Shown piece by piece: positions 21,837 through 31,020 of a stretch of DNA of 64,000 bases. Every line of letters begins with the position of its first letter. Positions within the stretch are counted from its first letter, which is position 1. A program made the translations under genes and the position numbers. The DNA is taken from contig NZ_JAEHOH010000003.1 of assembly GCF_016522505.1 (NCBI RefSeq), positions 124,001 through 188,000 on the forward strand, in the 5' to 3' direction. Under the pieces are notes generated by a model. It saw nothing but the letters and a program-made list of their open reading frames with translations, searched no databases and was not told the origin of the DNA. The DNA comes from Leucobacter chromiisoli. GTDB lineage: Bacteria; Actinomycetota; Actinomycetes; Actinomycetales; Microbacteriaceae.

Positions 21837-23705
21837 ATGAGTGAATCGCTCGTGCTCCCCCCACTGGGCGAGAGCGTCACCGAAGGCACGGTGACCCGCT
21901 GGCTCAAGAAGGTCGGAGAAACCGTCGCCGTCGATGAGCCGCTGCTCGAGGTGTCCACCGACAAGGTCGACACCGAGATCCCCTCGCCCTTCGAGGGCGT
22001 GCTCGAGGAGATCCTGGTGCAGGAGGACGAGACGGCCGAGGTCGGCGCCGCGCTCGCGCGCATCGGATCCGGCGATGGTGCGTCGGCGTCCGAGGCCGAG
22101 TCCGCGCAGGAGGCGCAGCCCGCTGCAGAGGCCGAGCAGCAGCCGGCCGCCCAGGCCGAGCCCGCGCCGGCCGCGGAGGCGCCGGCGGCCGAGCCCCAGG
22201 AGCAGGCTCCGTCGCAGGCGGAGGCGCCGCAGCAGCCGGCCCAGGCCGAGTTCCAGCAGTCGGGCGGCGATCTCCAGGACATCGTGCTCCCCGCGCTCGG
22301 CGAGAGCGTCACCGAGGGAACCGTGACCCGCTGGCTCAAGAAGGTCGGCGACTCGGTCGAGGTCGACGAGTCCCTGCTCGAGGTGTCCACCGACAAGGTC
22401 GACACCGAGGTTCCGTCGCCCGTCGCCGGCGTCGTGCACGAGATCCTGGTGCAGGAGGACGAGACCGCGGAGGTCGGCGCCGTGCTCGCACGCGTCGGCA
22501 GCGGCGCACCGGCGCAGGCCGAGCCCGCCCCCGAGCAGACGGCTCAGGATCCCGCTCCCGCCCAGGAGCAGGCCCCCGCCCCGCCGCAGGAGGCGCCTCA
22601 GCAGGAGACCCCGAAGGCCGATGAGGCCCCCGCTCAGGAACAGGCGCCCGCCCAGGAGCAGGCCCCCGCTCAGGAACAGGCCGCCCCCGCGGCCGAGCAG
22701 GCCCCCGCGAAGGTCGACGAGGCCCCGGCGCCCGAGCAGGGCGCCCCGGCTGCTGCGGCACCGGCTGCTGCGCCCGCGCACGCGGCTCCCGCCGGCGGCT
22801 CCCAGGCCGGCTACGTGACGCCGATCGTGCGGAAGCTCGCCAACGAGTCGGGCGTCGACCTCACGAAGGTCTCCGGTACCGGCGTCGGCGGACGCATCCG
22901 CAAGGAGGACGTGCTCGCCGCTGCGAAGGACGGAGCCGGGGCATCTCAGCCGACCGCGGCCGCCGCACCCGCGCCCGTCGAGGTCTCGCCGCTGCGCGGC
23001 ACCACGCAGAAGATGAGCCGCCTGCGCAAGGTGATCTCCGAGCGCGCCGTCACGTCGCTCAACACGACGGCCCAGCTCACCACCGTGGTCGAGGTCGACG
23101 TGACCCGCATCGCGAAGCTCCGCCAGGCGAAGAAGGACGAGTTCCTCTCCCGGACCGGGTCGAAGCTCTCCTTCCTGCCGTTCTTCGCGCTGGCGGCCGC
23201 GGAGGCCCTCCGCACCTACCCGATCATCAACGCGACGATCGACGGCGACTCCATCGTCTACCCGAGCACCGAGAACATCAGCATCGCGGTCGACACCGAG
23301 CGCGGCCTGCTGACGCCGGTGCTGCGAGACGCGGGCGAGAAGAACCTCGCCCAGATCTCCTCCGAGATCGCCGATCTGGCGGCGCGCACCCGTGACAACA
23401 AGCTGAAGCCCGACGAGCTCGCCGGCGGCACCTTCACGCTCACCAACACCGGTTCGCGCGGCGCCCTGTTCGACACGCCGCTCGTGTTCCTGCCGCAGGT
23501 CGCCATCCTCGGCACGGGCGCGGTCGTGAAGAAGCCCGTCGTGGTCTCGACCGATGACGGCGACGCCATCGCCATCCACTCCACCGTCAATCTCGCGATC
23601 TCCTACGATCACCGGGTCGTCGACGGCGCGGATGCCGCGCGCTTCCTCACTCAGGTGAAGCAGCGCCTCGAGGCCGGTCGGTTCGAGGACGATCTCGGCC
23701 TCTAG
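21837..23705 (+). CDS. sucB: Dihydrolipoyllysine-residue acyltransferase (E2; succinyltransferase type)
   Basis: The core E2 of a 2-oxo acid dehydrogenase complex, 622 residues. Two lipoyl domains at about residues 1-75 and 145-220 each carry the lipoylated lysine in EVSTDKVDTE. Long Ala/Pro/Gln/Glu linkers include repeated PAQEQA units. The peripheral-subunit binding domain (YVTPIVRKLANESGVDLTKV) is near residue 325. The catalytic domain ends with His592 in DHRVVDGADAARF. In Actinobacteria this E2 serves pyruvate and/or 2-oxoglutarate dehydrogenase, so sucB is a label of convenience. It is downstream of lpd, but no lipB or lipA follows. Confidence 0.93.
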   Translation: MSESLVLPPLGESVTEGTVTRWLKKVGETVAVDEPLLEVSTDKVDTEIPSPFEGVLEEILVQEDETAEVGAALARIGSGDGASASEAESAQEAQPAAEAEQQPAAQAEPAPAAEAPAAEPQEQAPSQAEAPQQPAQAEFQQSGGDLQDIVLPALGESVTEGTVTRWLKKVGDSVEVDESLLEVSTDKVDTEVPSPVAGVVHEILVQEDETAEVGAVLARVGSGAPAQAEPAPEQTAQDPAPAQEQAPAPPQEAPQQETPKADEAPAQEQAPAQEQAPAQEQAAPAAEQAPAKVDEAPAPEQGAPAAAAPAAAPAHAAPAGGSQAGYVTPIVRKLANESGVDLTKVSGTGVGGRIRKEDVLAAAKDGAGASQPTAAAAPAPVEVSPLRGTTQKMSRLRKVISERAVTSLNTTAQLTTVVEVDVTRIAKLRQAKKDEFLSRTGSKLSFLPFFALAAAEALRTYPIINATIDGDSIVYPSTENISIAVDTERGLLTPVLRDAGEKNLAQISSEIADLAARTRDNKLKPDELAGGTFTLTNTGSRGALFDTPLVFLPQVAILGTGAVVKKPVVVSTDDGDAIAIHSTVNLAISYDHRVVDGADAARFLTQVKQRLEAGRFEDDLGL

Positions 23706-24315
23706 CCGCGATCCGCAGCATCTCCGCGAGGAGTCGGGGCCGCGTTCGTTCCACGGGGACGGCGCGGCCCCGCTCCGTCCCCCTGCCCGCGCCGCCGCTG
23801 CGGACGGGCCCGGAGGCGGAGCGGGCCGGGGGCAGCGGCGTGATCCTGCGCCCGACGGCGTGCGCGACGGCCTCGAGCGCGTCTTCGCGCCGCCAGCCGA
23901 CGCGCTGCGTCACGGCCGCGTCGGCGATGCCCTCGATCGCCTCCTCCAGGGCCTCCTCCATCAGGGCCCCCGCCCCCACCGCGTCCCAGGCCGCGAGCAC
24001 GCGCCTCAGCGTTCCGCGGGGAACCCCGAGCGCCGCGCACGCGGCATCGTGACCGCACTGCTCGTGAGCCCGTCTCCGAGCGCGGCGGTACCGCTCGCCT
24101 CCGGCGTCGACCCGGATCGCCCTCGCGACGCCGCGGCGCGCCACGATCGCGATCTCGGTGCTCAGCAGTTCCCCGACGCACCAGCCCGAGGCGCGCGCGT
24201 CGATCCCCGCGCGGCACAGGCCGCCGAGTCTCCAGGCCAGCTCGCCGGCGGATCCCGCCTCGGCGCGTCCGACGCCGACGCCCACGCTCGCTCCGCTCCG
24301 TCCACCTGGTCGCAT
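23647..24315 (-). CDS. Hypothetical protein, unrecognised
   Basis: I do not recognise this ~222-residue product. Its central part has the strong third-position G/C bias of real genes in this genome and a coherent protein-like stretch (GELLSTEIAIVARRGVARAI, CAALGVPRGTLRRVLAAW, EEALEEAIEGIADAAV), predicted mostly helical. The C-terminal ~60 residues are Arg/Pro-rich and overlap the end of the convergent sucB by 59 bases, so translation may end less neatly than drawn. The start is uncertain; the frame is open to 24465 but bias drops upstream of the ATG used here. It occupies the place where lipB and lipA often follow sucB. Confidence 0.5.
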   Translation of the reverse strand: MRPGGRSGASVGVGVGRAEAGSAGELAWRLGGLCRAGIDARASGWCVGELLSTEIAIVARRGVARAIRVDAGGERYRRARRRAHEQCGHDAACAALGVPRGTLRRVLAAWDAVGAGALMEEALEEAIEGIADAAVTQRVGWRREDALEAVAHAVGRRITPLPPARSASGPVRSGGAGRGTERGRAVPVERTRPRLLAEMLRIAARGRDRPRTDRPRGAASPE

Positions 24316-24561
24316 CGCCGCCCTCGCTCTCCTCGCAGCCGCTCCGCGGCGTTCCCGGCCCGGGCCTCCCCGCCAGCGTCCCGGCGGTCGTTCTCCCGGT
24401 CGTCCCTGCAGCATGCCCGCTGCTCGCCGCACGCGCACGGCGAGACCGCCCGATGTGGACGACACCCCGGGTATGAGGTGCTCAACGCGTCTGTGAGCGA
24501 CTGGGGACAGCGATCCGCCCGGTCACGGGTCGGGCGTCGCTCCCCTCGTCGAGGCGATACC

Positions 24562-25278
24562 ATGGAAGGTATGCCCAAGGACAAGAACCAGAGCGTCGCC
24601 AAGGAGCCAGGCCGCATCAAGCAGATGGTGCAGATCTACCGCACCACGAAGGAGCACGACCGCGCGCTCCCGTTCGTACTGCTCCTGTGCTTCCTCGCTC
24701 CCATCGCACTTTCGGTACTGCTGGCGTGGCTGCTGGGCGGCGGATGGATCTCCTGGATCCTGTGGCCGGTGACCGGCGTCCTCGTCGGCATCCTCCTGGT
24801 CATGATCGTGCTCGGCCGGCGGGCCGAGAAGATGGCCTACCAGCGCATCGCCGGCCAGCCCGGCGCCGTCGGGGCGGTCGTCCAGGGCGCGCTGCGCCGC
24901 TCCTGGCGCGGGTCGGAGGTCCCGGTGGCGGTGACCCGCAACCAGGACGCCGTCTACCGGGTCGTCGGGCGCGGCGGCATCGTCCTCATCGGCGAGGGCC
25001 CGGCGCAGCGCACGAAGCCGCTGCTGGCCGCGGAGGAGCGGAAGGTCAAGCGGGTGCTCCCCACCGTGCAGGTCACGCGTCTGCAGGTCGGTCCCGACGC
25101 CGACAGCGTCCCCCTGGAGAAGCTCTCCCGCACACTCCTCAAGATCAAGCCGGTGCTGCGCCGGCAGGAGGTCGTCGCGGTGCACAACCGGCTCTCGTCC
25201 CTGCAGTCGCAGGCGTCGCCGGTCGGGATCCCGAAGGGGATCGACCCGATGAAGGTGCGCTCGCAGCGTCCCCGCTGA
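24562..25278 (+). CDS. DUF4191 family membrane protein
   Basis: A 238-residue protein with two transmembrane helices near the N-terminus (LPFVLLLCFLAPIALSVLLA and WPVTGVLVGILLVMIVLG), following the family signature KEPGRIKQMVQIYRTTKEHD. The soluble C-terminal two thirds contain AEKMAYQRIAGQPGAVGAVV and TRNQDAVYRVVGRGGIVL. The function is unknown; in Actinobacteria it lies near the lipoate genes and glnA. The ATG at 24562 has GAGGCG seven bases upstream; a second ATG at 24571 has GGAAGG directly abutting it and is the alternative. Confidence 0.87.
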   Translation: MEGMPKDKNQSVAKEPGRIKQMVQIYRTTKEHDRALPFVLLLCFLAPIALSVLLAWLLGGGWISWILWPVTGVLVGILLVMIVLGRRAEKMAYQRIAGQPGAVGAVVQGALRRSWRGSEVPVAVTRNQDAVYRVVGRGGIVLIGEGPAQRTKPLLAAEERKVKRVLPTVQVTRLQVGPDADSVPLEKLSRTLLKIKPVLRRQEVVAVHNRLSSLQSQASPVGIPKGIDPMKVRSQRPR

Positions 25279-25305
25279 TCGAGCGCCCCAGCTCGATCCC
25301 TCAGA

Positions 25306-25349
25306 GAGAACGGGCCTCTCCCGCGAGTGCGCGGGAGAGGCCCGTTCTC
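25306..25349. terminator. Bidirectional terminator between DUF4191 and RDD genes
   Basis: Perfect 20-base arms (GAGAACGGGCCTCTCCCGCG and its complement) around the loop AGTG, located between convergent stops 28 and 15 bases away. Confidence 0.9.
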
Positions 25350-25363
25350 GGTGCGGCTCGGGG

Positions 25364-25795
25364 TCACATCCGGATCAGCACGGTCCCGGCGATCTTGTCG
25401 TGGAAGCCGCGCTGATCGGAGTCCCAGACGAGGACCGGGATCACGAGCGCCAGCAGGACCGTCCGCAGGACCGGGCGCCACGGCCCCACCCAGCCGCCGG
25501 CGATCGGCACGACGCGCATCCCGCAGATCCGGTGGCCGATCGACCCCCCGAGGGTGGGGATGAAGATCACCTGCATGGCGAGGAAGATGCCGTACTGCCA
25601 CCACGAAGCCTGCGGGCCGCCGATCAGCAGGTAGGCCGGGAGGGCGGCGATGGCCCAGTCGATGCAGAGGGCGAGGGCGCGACGGCCGAGGCGCGCGACG
25701 GAGCGCGGTCCGGTCTCCGGGAGCCCGAGCCGCTCCCCCGGCCACTTGCTGGGTTCGAGATCTCCGAATCGCTGCGGCTGCTGGGGTGCGGGCAT
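25364..25795 (-). CDS. RDD family membrane protein
   Basis: A 143-residue integral membrane protein. The family's Arg and Asp residues appear in ARLGRRALALCIDWAIAALP, followed by about three hydrophobic helices, the conserved GGSIGHRICGMRVVP loop and WDSDQRGFHDKIAGT near the C-terminus. RDD proteins are of mostly unknown function; some act as cation/proton antiporters. The ATG giving MPAPQQPQRFGDLEPSKWPG is used because this N-terminus is typical of actinobacterial members, although the open frame starts earlier at 25852. It is divergent from glnA, a common arrangement. Confidence 0.9.
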   Translation of the reverse strand: MPAPQQPQRFGDLEPSKWPGERLGLPETGPRSVARLGRRALALCIDWAIAALPAYLLIGGPQASWWQYGIFLAMQVIFIPTLGGSIGHRICGMRVVPIAGGWVGPWRPVLRTVLLALVIPVLVWDSDQRGFHDKIAGTVLIRM

Positions 25796-25932
25796 GACTC
25801 CGATTCTATTGCCTGCGGCGGACGCCCGTAACAGCGCCGAAACACGGCTCACACGATAACGAAACCCGCCTCGCGTAAGGTGGTGTGCAGACCGAACGGC
25901 ACCAGTCCGGTGCTCTGGCGATGAGGAGCAGC

Positions 25933-27357
25933 ATGTTCAAGACCCCCCAGGAAGTCCTCGACTATATCAAGGAGACCGACGTCAAGTTCCTTGATGTCCG
26001 GTTCACCGATCTGCCGGGGGTGCAGCAGCACTTCAACATCCCCGCATCGACCGTCGACCTGGACTTCTTCGAGGTCGGGCAGATGTTCGACGGCTCCTCC
26101 ATCCGCGGCTTCGCCGGCATCGCCGAGTCGGACATGCAGCTCATCCCCGACGTCACCACGGCCTACCTCGATCAGTTCCGCGCTGAGCGCACTCTGATCA
26201 TGCTGTTCGACATCTTCAACCCCCGCACCGGCGAGATCTACTCGAAGGATCCCCGCCAGGTCGCGAAGAAGGCCGAGCGCTACCTCTCCTCGACCGGCAT
26301 CGCGGACACGGCCTTCTTCGCGCCGGAGGCCGAGTTCTACATCCTCGACTCCGTGCGCTACGAGACCACTCCTCGCCGCACCTTCTACGAGATCGACTCG
26401 GAGGAGGCGCACTGGAACTCCGCCCGCAAGTACGAGGGCGGCAACCTGGGCAACACGACGAGCGAGAAGGGCGGCTACTTCCCCGTCTCCCCCGTCGACA
26501 AGCAGGCCGATCTGCGCGATGACATCTCGCTGCGCCTGATCGACGCCGGCCTCGAGCTCGAGCGTTCGCACCACGAGGTGGGCGCGCCCGGCCAGGCCGA
26601 GATCAACTACCGCTTCGACACGATGGTCAAGGCGGCCGACGACGTGCTGAAGTTCAAGTACGTGGTGAAGAACACCGCCGAGCTGTGGGGCAAGACGGCG
26701 ACCTTCATGCCGAAGCCGGTCTTCGGCGACAACGGCTCGGGCATGCACACCCACATGTCGCTCTGGAAGGGCGGCGAGCCGCTGTTCTACGACGAGAACG
26801 GCTACGGCGGCCTCTCCGACGTCGCCCGCTGGTTCATCGGCGGCATCCTGCACCACGCGCCGGCGGTGCTCGCGTTCACCAACCCGACCATCAACAGCTA
26901 CCGTCGCCTGGTCAAGGGCTACGAGGCCCCCGTGAACCTCGCCTACTCGGCCGGCAACCGCTCCGCCGCGGTGCGCATCCCGCTGACCGGCTCGAACCCG
27001 AAGGCGAAGCGCATCGAGTTCCGCGCGCCCGACGCCTCCGGCAACCCCTATCTCGCATTCGCCGCGCAGCTCATGGCGGGCCTCGACGGCATCCGCAACC
27101 GCATCGAGCCGATGGAGCCGATCGACAAGGATCTCTACGAGCTGCCCCCGGAGGAGGCGAAGAACATCCCCCAGGTGCCCGGCTCGCTCGAGGAGGCGCT
27201 CGACGCGCTCGAGGCGGACCACGCGTTCCTGCTCGAGGGCGGCGTGTTCACCGAGGAGCTGATCCAGACCTGGATCGAGTACAAGCGCGAGAACGAGATC
27301 GCCCCGCTGGCGCTGCGGCCGCACCCCTACGAGTTCGAGATGTACTACGGCGTGTAG
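25933..27357 (+). CDS. glnA: Glutamine synthetase type I
   Basis: Makes glutamine from glutamate, ammonia and ATP. The 474-residue product is a GSI-beta type enzyme: [27 protein letters not shown], the ATP/metal motif [29 protein letters not shown] and the adenylylation loop [11 protein letters not shown] with the target Tyr at about 402. That tyrosine makes it the expected substrate of GlnE (43182-46229). The ATG has GAGGAG five bases upstream; earlier in-frame starts at 25885 and 25921 are less likely. The leader includes TAAGGT, a possible -10. A strong stem ends the transcript. Confidence 0.97.
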   Translation: MFKTPQEVLDYIKETDVKFLDVRFTDLPGVQQHFNIPASTVDLDFFEVGQMFDGSSIRGFAGIAESDMQLIPDVTTAYLDQFRAERTLIMLFDIFNPRTGEIYSKDPRQVAKKAERYLSSTGIADTAFFAPEAEFYILDSVRYETTPRRTFYEIDSEEAHWNSARKYEGGNLGNTTSEKGGYFPVSPVDKQADLRDDISLRLIDAGLELERSHHEVGAPGQAEINYRFDTMVKAADDVLKFKYVVKNTAELWGKTATFMPKPVFGDNGSGMHTHMSLWKGGEPLFYDENGYGGLSDVARWFIGGILHHAPAVLAFTNPTINSYRRLVKGYEAPVNLAYSAGNRSAAVRIPLTGSNPKAKRIEFRAPDASGNPYLAFAAQLMAGLDGIRNRIEPMEPIDKDLYELPPEEAKNIPQVPGSLEEALDALEADHAFLLEGGVFTEELIQTWIEYKRENEIAPLALRPHPYEFEMYYGV

Positions 27358-27395
27358 CGCGCGACGCCCCGGTCACGTCCACGGACAGGCCGTGC

Positions 27396-27430
27396 ATTGC
27401 CCCTCACGATGCGCGATCGTGAGGGGCAAT
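27396..27430. terminator. Terminator after glnA
   Basis: Perfect 15-base arms (ATTGCCCCTCACGAT and its complement) with a five-base loop, 38 bases after the glnA stop and 55 bases from the convergent aldehyde dehydrogenase stop. It probably serves both. Confidence 0.88.
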
Positions 27431-27485
27431 CTCCATTCCCCGGGGATCCAATGACGGCGCCGCTGCTCGATCCCCCACAGGGCGT

Positions 27486-28844
27486 CTAGTGCCGGATCGT
27501 CATCCGGTTCGCGAACTCGTCGATGCCGAGTGGGCCGAGTTCGCGGCCGATGCCCGACCTCTTGATGCCGCCGAAGGGCATGTCGGCCTGCGATCCGCCG
27601 GCCTGGTTCACGTACACCATGCCGGCCTCGATGCGCGCGCCGATCTCGCGGGCCCGCCGTCGATCGCTGCTGAAGACGCTCGAGCCGAGGCCGAACTCGG
27701 TGTCGTTGGCGAGCGCGAGCGCCTCCTCGACGTCGGCGGCGCGGTAGAGCACGACGACGGGCCCGAAGATCTCCTCGCGGTATGCGTCGGTGCCGGGCCG
27801 CACGTCGCTGAGCACGGCGGGCTCCATGAGCGCGCTCGTGTCGTCCAGCAGCGCGCCGCCGGTGTGCAGCGTCGCGCCCTGTTCCACCGCGCGCCGCACC
27901 TGCGCCACGACCTCCTCGGCGGCGGCGCGCGACGACAGCGGTGCGAGCGAGGCCGTCTCGTCGAACGGATCGCCGGCGCGGTACCGCTCAGTCTCGGCGA
28001 CCACCGCGGCGAGCAGCTCGTCGTACAGATCGTCCAGCACGATGACCCGCTTCGGCGCGTTGCACGCTTGGCCGGCGTTGCTCAGGCGCGAGGCGACGAT
28101 CGTCCCGGCCGTCCCTGCGACGTCGTCGGAGTCGAGCACGATCAGCGGATCCGAGCCCCCGAGTTCGAGCACGACCTTCTTCAGGTAGCGACCCGCCGTC
28201 TCGGCGACGACCCGACCGGCGCGCTCGCTGCCGGTGAGGGAGACGCCCTGGACGGCGGGGTGCGCGATCACCTGCTCGACCTGTGAGGTCGAGATGAAGA
28301 GGTTGCGGTAGACGCCTTCCGGCACGTTTGCCTCGGTCAGCGCGTCGACGATCGCGAGCGCCGTCTCGGGGCAGTTCGAGGCGTGCTTGAGCACCATGGT
28401 GTTCCCGAGCGCGAGGTTCGGGGCGACGAATCTCGCGACCTGGTACACCGGGTAGTTCCAGGGCATGATGCCGAGGATCACCCCGGTCGGGCGGCGGCGG
28501 ATCGTCACGGTGCCGCCGACGATGTCGAGCTGCTCGTCGGCGAGGAGTTCGTCCGCCCGATCGGCGTAGTAGCGGAAGATGGAGACGACCGTCTCGATCT
28601 CGCCGCGGCCCTCGGCCGGGCGCTTGCCCATCTCGCGAGCCATGATCGGCAGGAAGTCGTCGATGCGCTCCTCGAACACGTCGGCGACGCGACGCGTCAG
28701 CGCCGCGCGGTCGGCGATCGTGCGGGCGGCCCAGTCGGGGAAGGCGGCGGCTGCGGCTTCGATCTCGTGCTGCAGCTCGTCGTCGCACAGGACGGGGTAT
28801 TCGCTCAGCGTCTCGCCGCTGGCGGGGTTCACGACTCGGTACAT
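27486..28844 (-). CDS. NAD(P)-dependent aldehyde dehydrogenase (succinate-semialdehyde dehydrogenase-like)
   Basis: A 452-residue aldehyde dehydrogenase superfamily enzyme. It has MPWNYPVYQVARF near residue 130, the active-site glutamate in VVLELGGSDP near 227 and the nucleophilic Cys261 in NAGQACNAPKR; the C-terminal FGGIKRSGIGRELG block is typical of succinate-semialdehyde dehydrogenases. It would oxidise a semialdehyde or dicarboxylic half-aldehyde to the acid. The ATG has AGGAGATT directly upstream. It is the last gene of a minus-strand catabolic set starting with the BMP receptor, separated from the FAH-superfamily gene by 100 bases. Confidence 0.9.
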   Translation of the reverse strand: MYRVVNPASGETLSEYPVLCDDELQHEIEAAAAAFPDWAARTIADRAALTRRVADVFEERIDDFLPIMAREMGKRPAEGRGEIETVVSIFRYYADRADELLADEQLDIVGGTVTIRRRPTGVILGIMPWNYPVYQVARFVAPNLALGNTMVLKHASNCPETALAIVDALTEANVPEGVYRNLFISTSQVEQVIAHPAVQGVSLTGSERAGRVVAETAGRYLKKVVLELGGSDPLIVLDSDDVAGTAGTIVASRLSNAGQACNAPKRVIVLDDLYDELLAAVVAETERYRAGDPFDETASLAPLSSRAAAEEVVAQVRRAVEQGATLHTGGALLDDTSALMEPAVLSDVRPGTDAYREEIFGPVVVLYRAADVEEALALANDTEFGLGSSVFSSDRRRAREIGARIEAGMVYVNQAGGSQADMPFGGIKRSGIGRELGPLGIDEFANRMTIRH

Positions 28845-28944
28845 AATCTCCTGCTTCTTCTCGTGGATGTGGGTTTCGTGCGGTGGATGCGTCCGTGCGC
28901 CGTCATCGGGCGGGGCGGAGGCGGGGCAGCCGTGGGCGCTGCCG

Positions 28945-30123
28945 CTACAGCAGCTCCCGCTCGCGCAGGTTCGCGAAGAAGTCCCAGATCCCGGTGCTCC
29001 ACCGGGGCGCCGTCTGGGATTGGGCGACCGTGTTGACGAGCGCACCGAGCCGCGGGTTCGAGATGCTCACGCGATCCCCGAGCTCGTGGGTGAAGCCGGC
29101 GCCCGGCGCGCGCCGGTCGCGGGTGGGTGCGAACAGCGTGCCCGTGAAGAGCACGAAGCCGTCGGGGTACTGGTGGTGGTCGCCCCAGGCGTGGCGGATG
29201 AGGCTCTCGGGGTCGCGGCTGATGTTGCGCATCGAGCTGAATCCGTCGAGCACGAAGCCGTCCGGCCCCTCGACCTTCAGGCGCACGTCGAGCGACCGCA
29301 CCGCGTCCATGTCGAAGGTGTCGTCGAAGACCCGCACGAACGGACCGATCGCGCACGACGCATTGTTGTCCTTCGCCTCGGTGAGCAGCAGCGCGCTGCG
29401 GCCCTCGAAGTCGCGCAGGTTCACGTCGTTGCCGAGGGTCGCGCCGACCGCGATGCCGTCGGCGCGCACGACGAGCACGACCTCGGGCTCGGGGTTGTTC
29501 CAGCTCGACGCTGCGTGCACGCCGATCGCCTGGCCGGTGCCGACCGCGGAGAGCACGGGCGCCTTCGTGAAGATCTCGGGGTCCGGACCGATGCCGACTT
29601 CGAGGTACTGCGACCACAGTCCCTCGGCCTGCAGCACCGCCTTCACCCCCTCCGCCTCGGGGGAGCCGGGCACGATGCTCGAGATCGCTCCGCCGATGGT
29701 CTCGACGAGCTGCTCGCGGATGCTCTTCGCCCGCGATGAGTCGCCTCCGGCGCGCTCCTCGATGACCCGTTCCAGCATGGACTCGACGAAGGTGACGCCC
29801 GCCGCTTTCACCACCTGCAGGTCGATCGGAGCGAGCAGCCGCAGCGCGTCGTCGGCGGGAGCCAGCGGATCGAAGTCGAGCGCGTCGGCGAGATCCCAGC
29901 CGGCGCGGTCCGTCTCGTTGCGCGCCTCGCGCAGCATCCCCGCGAGATCCGCGCGCGAGAACAGCACCGAGGCGGTCGGGCCGAGGTCCGTGATGTCGAT
30001 GAGACGATCACCGTCGACGAGCACGAGGCTGGCACCGCCCGCGACGGGGTCGTGGATCCGGCCGACCAGCAGCGCGTCGGCGTCCTCGGGCAGCACCTCC
30101 CGCGCCTGCAGCCGCTCGGTCAC
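28945..30123 (-). CDS. Fumarylacetoacetate hydrolase superfamily protein (possible 2-keto-3-deoxy acid dehydratase or hydrolase)
   Basis: A 392-residue enzyme with an FAH-type catalytic domain in the C-terminal half. Metal-binding carboxylates lie in NNPEPEVVLVV (EPE), and GNDVNLRDFEGRSALLL and EAKDNNASCAIGPFV are the conserved loops. Known members cleave C-C bonds or dehydrate 2-keto-3-deoxy sugar acids. A 2-oxoglutarate-semialdehyde-type dehydrogenase in the same cluster makes a 2-keto-3-deoxypentonate dehydratase role plausible, but this is inference. The GTG start shares GTGA with the stop of the upstream VOC gene. The N-terminal ~150 residues are family-specific. Confidence 0.85.
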   Translation of the reverse strand: MTERLQAREVLPEDADALLVGRIHDPVAGGASLVLVDGDRLIDITDLGPTASVLFSRADLAGMLREARNETDRAGWDLADALDFDPLAPADDALRLLAPIDLQVVKAAGVTFVESMLERVIEERAGGDSSRAKSIREQLVETIGGAISSIVPGSPEAEGVKAVLQAEGLWSQYLEVGIGPDPEIFTKAPVLSAVGTGQAIGVHAASSWNNPEPEVVLVVRADGIAVGATLGNDVNLRDFEGRSALLLTEAKDNNASCAIGPFVRVFDDTFDMDAVRSLDVRLKVEGPDGFVLDGFSSMRNISRDPESLIRHAWGDHHQYPDGFVLFTGTLFAPTRDRRAPGAGFTHELGDRVSISNPRLGALVNTVAQSQTAPRWSTGIWDFFANLRERELL

Positions 30124-30599
30124 CGTGCCGCCTCGCTCTCCGCAGCGGGCTCGACCATGCCGGGTTCCCCGCCCTCGTACCAGGCGAAGAACTCCCAGAA
30201 CTCGCCGTTGGGCCCGTCGAAGTAGATGCAGCGCGCGTTCCACGGATAGTCGCGCGGCTCGGAGGCGAACTCGACGCCGCGTGCGCGGTACTCGTCGTAG
30301 GTGCGGTCGATCTCCTCGGGCGAGCCGAGCTCGCAGGCGAGCATGACGGTGCGGCCGGGCGCGGATGCGTCGTGGCCGGGGATGCCGGTGGCCCCCTCGA
30401 GCTGATTGCGCTCCCACAGCGCGAGGATCACGCCGGGGCCCTGGAAGTCGGCGAAGCCGGGCATCCGACTGCGCAGAGTGAAGCCGAGCTTCTGCGTGTA
30501 GAACTCGACGCTGCGATCGACGTCGGCGGTGATGAGGCAGATATCGGTGATGGTGGGCCGGCGGCGCGTCGACGGGTCGCTATCGGGCTGAAGGGTCAT
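30120..30599 (-). CDS. VOC (glyoxalase/bleomycin-resistance fold) family protein
   Basis: A 159-residue protein with paired beta-alpha-beta-beta-beta modules: TDICLITADVDRSVEFYTQK begins the first and FDGPNGEFWEFFAW ends the second. Probable metal ligands are the glutamates of the WEFF region and residues of the first module, but I cannot assign all. Members act as lyases, isomerases, dioxygenases or epimerases. The start overlaps the cytidine deaminase gene by 20 bases, and the 3' end shares GTGA with the FAH gene, so it is co-translated in the cluster. The substrate is unknown. Confidence 0.85.
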   Translation of the reverse strand: MTLQPDSDPSTRRRPTITDICLITADVDRSVEFYTQKLGFTLRSRMPGFADFQGPGVILALWERNQLEGATGIPGHDASAPGRTVMLACELGSPEEIDRTYDEYRARGVEFASEPRDYPWNARCIYFDGPNGEFWEFFAWYEGGEPGMVEPAAESEAAR

Positions 30600-31020
30600 C
30601 GGGGGTCCAATCATTCTCGGAGGGGAACATCCATCGGTTGGGCATAAGCAGCTCGGCTGGCGCCATGACAACCGATCCGCGGTCGTCGATCATGACCTCC
30701 GCGTCCTGCGCGTAGGTGCCCATGAGCTCGCGGCAGACACCGCAGGGGTTCGTGACGACGATGTCGTCGGAGTCGTTCCTGCACACGGCGACCATCGCGA
30801 CGAGCGGGCCGGCGCCCGCCATCTCGGCGTTGGCGATGGCCGAGGACTCCGCGCAGACGTTCACGCGGCGCGAGCCGATGTGCAGGCCGAGGTACACCCG
30901 GCCGTCGCTGCCGCGCACGGCTGCGGCGACCTGGTGGATCTCGGGGTGGTGGCGGGCTGCGAGCAGATCCCTCGCGGCCTCGAACAACTCGATGTGCCGA
31001 GCATCGGGTGCGCGTCTCAT
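30580..31020 (-). CDS. cdd: Cytidine deaminase-like zinc enzyme
   Basis: A 146-residue nucleoside deaminase-fold protein. The zinc ligands and catalytic glutamate are clear: Cys56 and Glu58 in NVCAESSAIANAE, Cys93 and Cys96 in NPCGVCRELM, as in tetrameric cytidine deaminases; the spacing also resembles blasticidin-S deaminase. It would hydrolytically deaminate a cytosine-type nucleoside. The ATG directly abuts the stop of the upstream permease gene and uses that gene's GGAGG as ribosome binding site. Location behind a BMP-type nucleoside importer supports a nucleoside-like substrate. Confidence 0.9.
   Translation of the reverse strand: MRRAPDARHIELFEAARDLLAARHHPEIHQVAAAVRGSDGRVYLGLHIGSRRVNVCAESSAIANAEMAGAGPLVAMVAVCRNDSDDIVVTNPCGVCRELMGTYAQDAEVMIDDRGSVVMAPAELLMPNRWMFPSENDWTPDDPSAR

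Noticed and set aside
22600-22760. Tandem repeats within sucB as a mobile or variable element
   Set aside because: They are in-frame linker repeats (PAQEQA units) typical of E2 proteins with two lipoyl domains.
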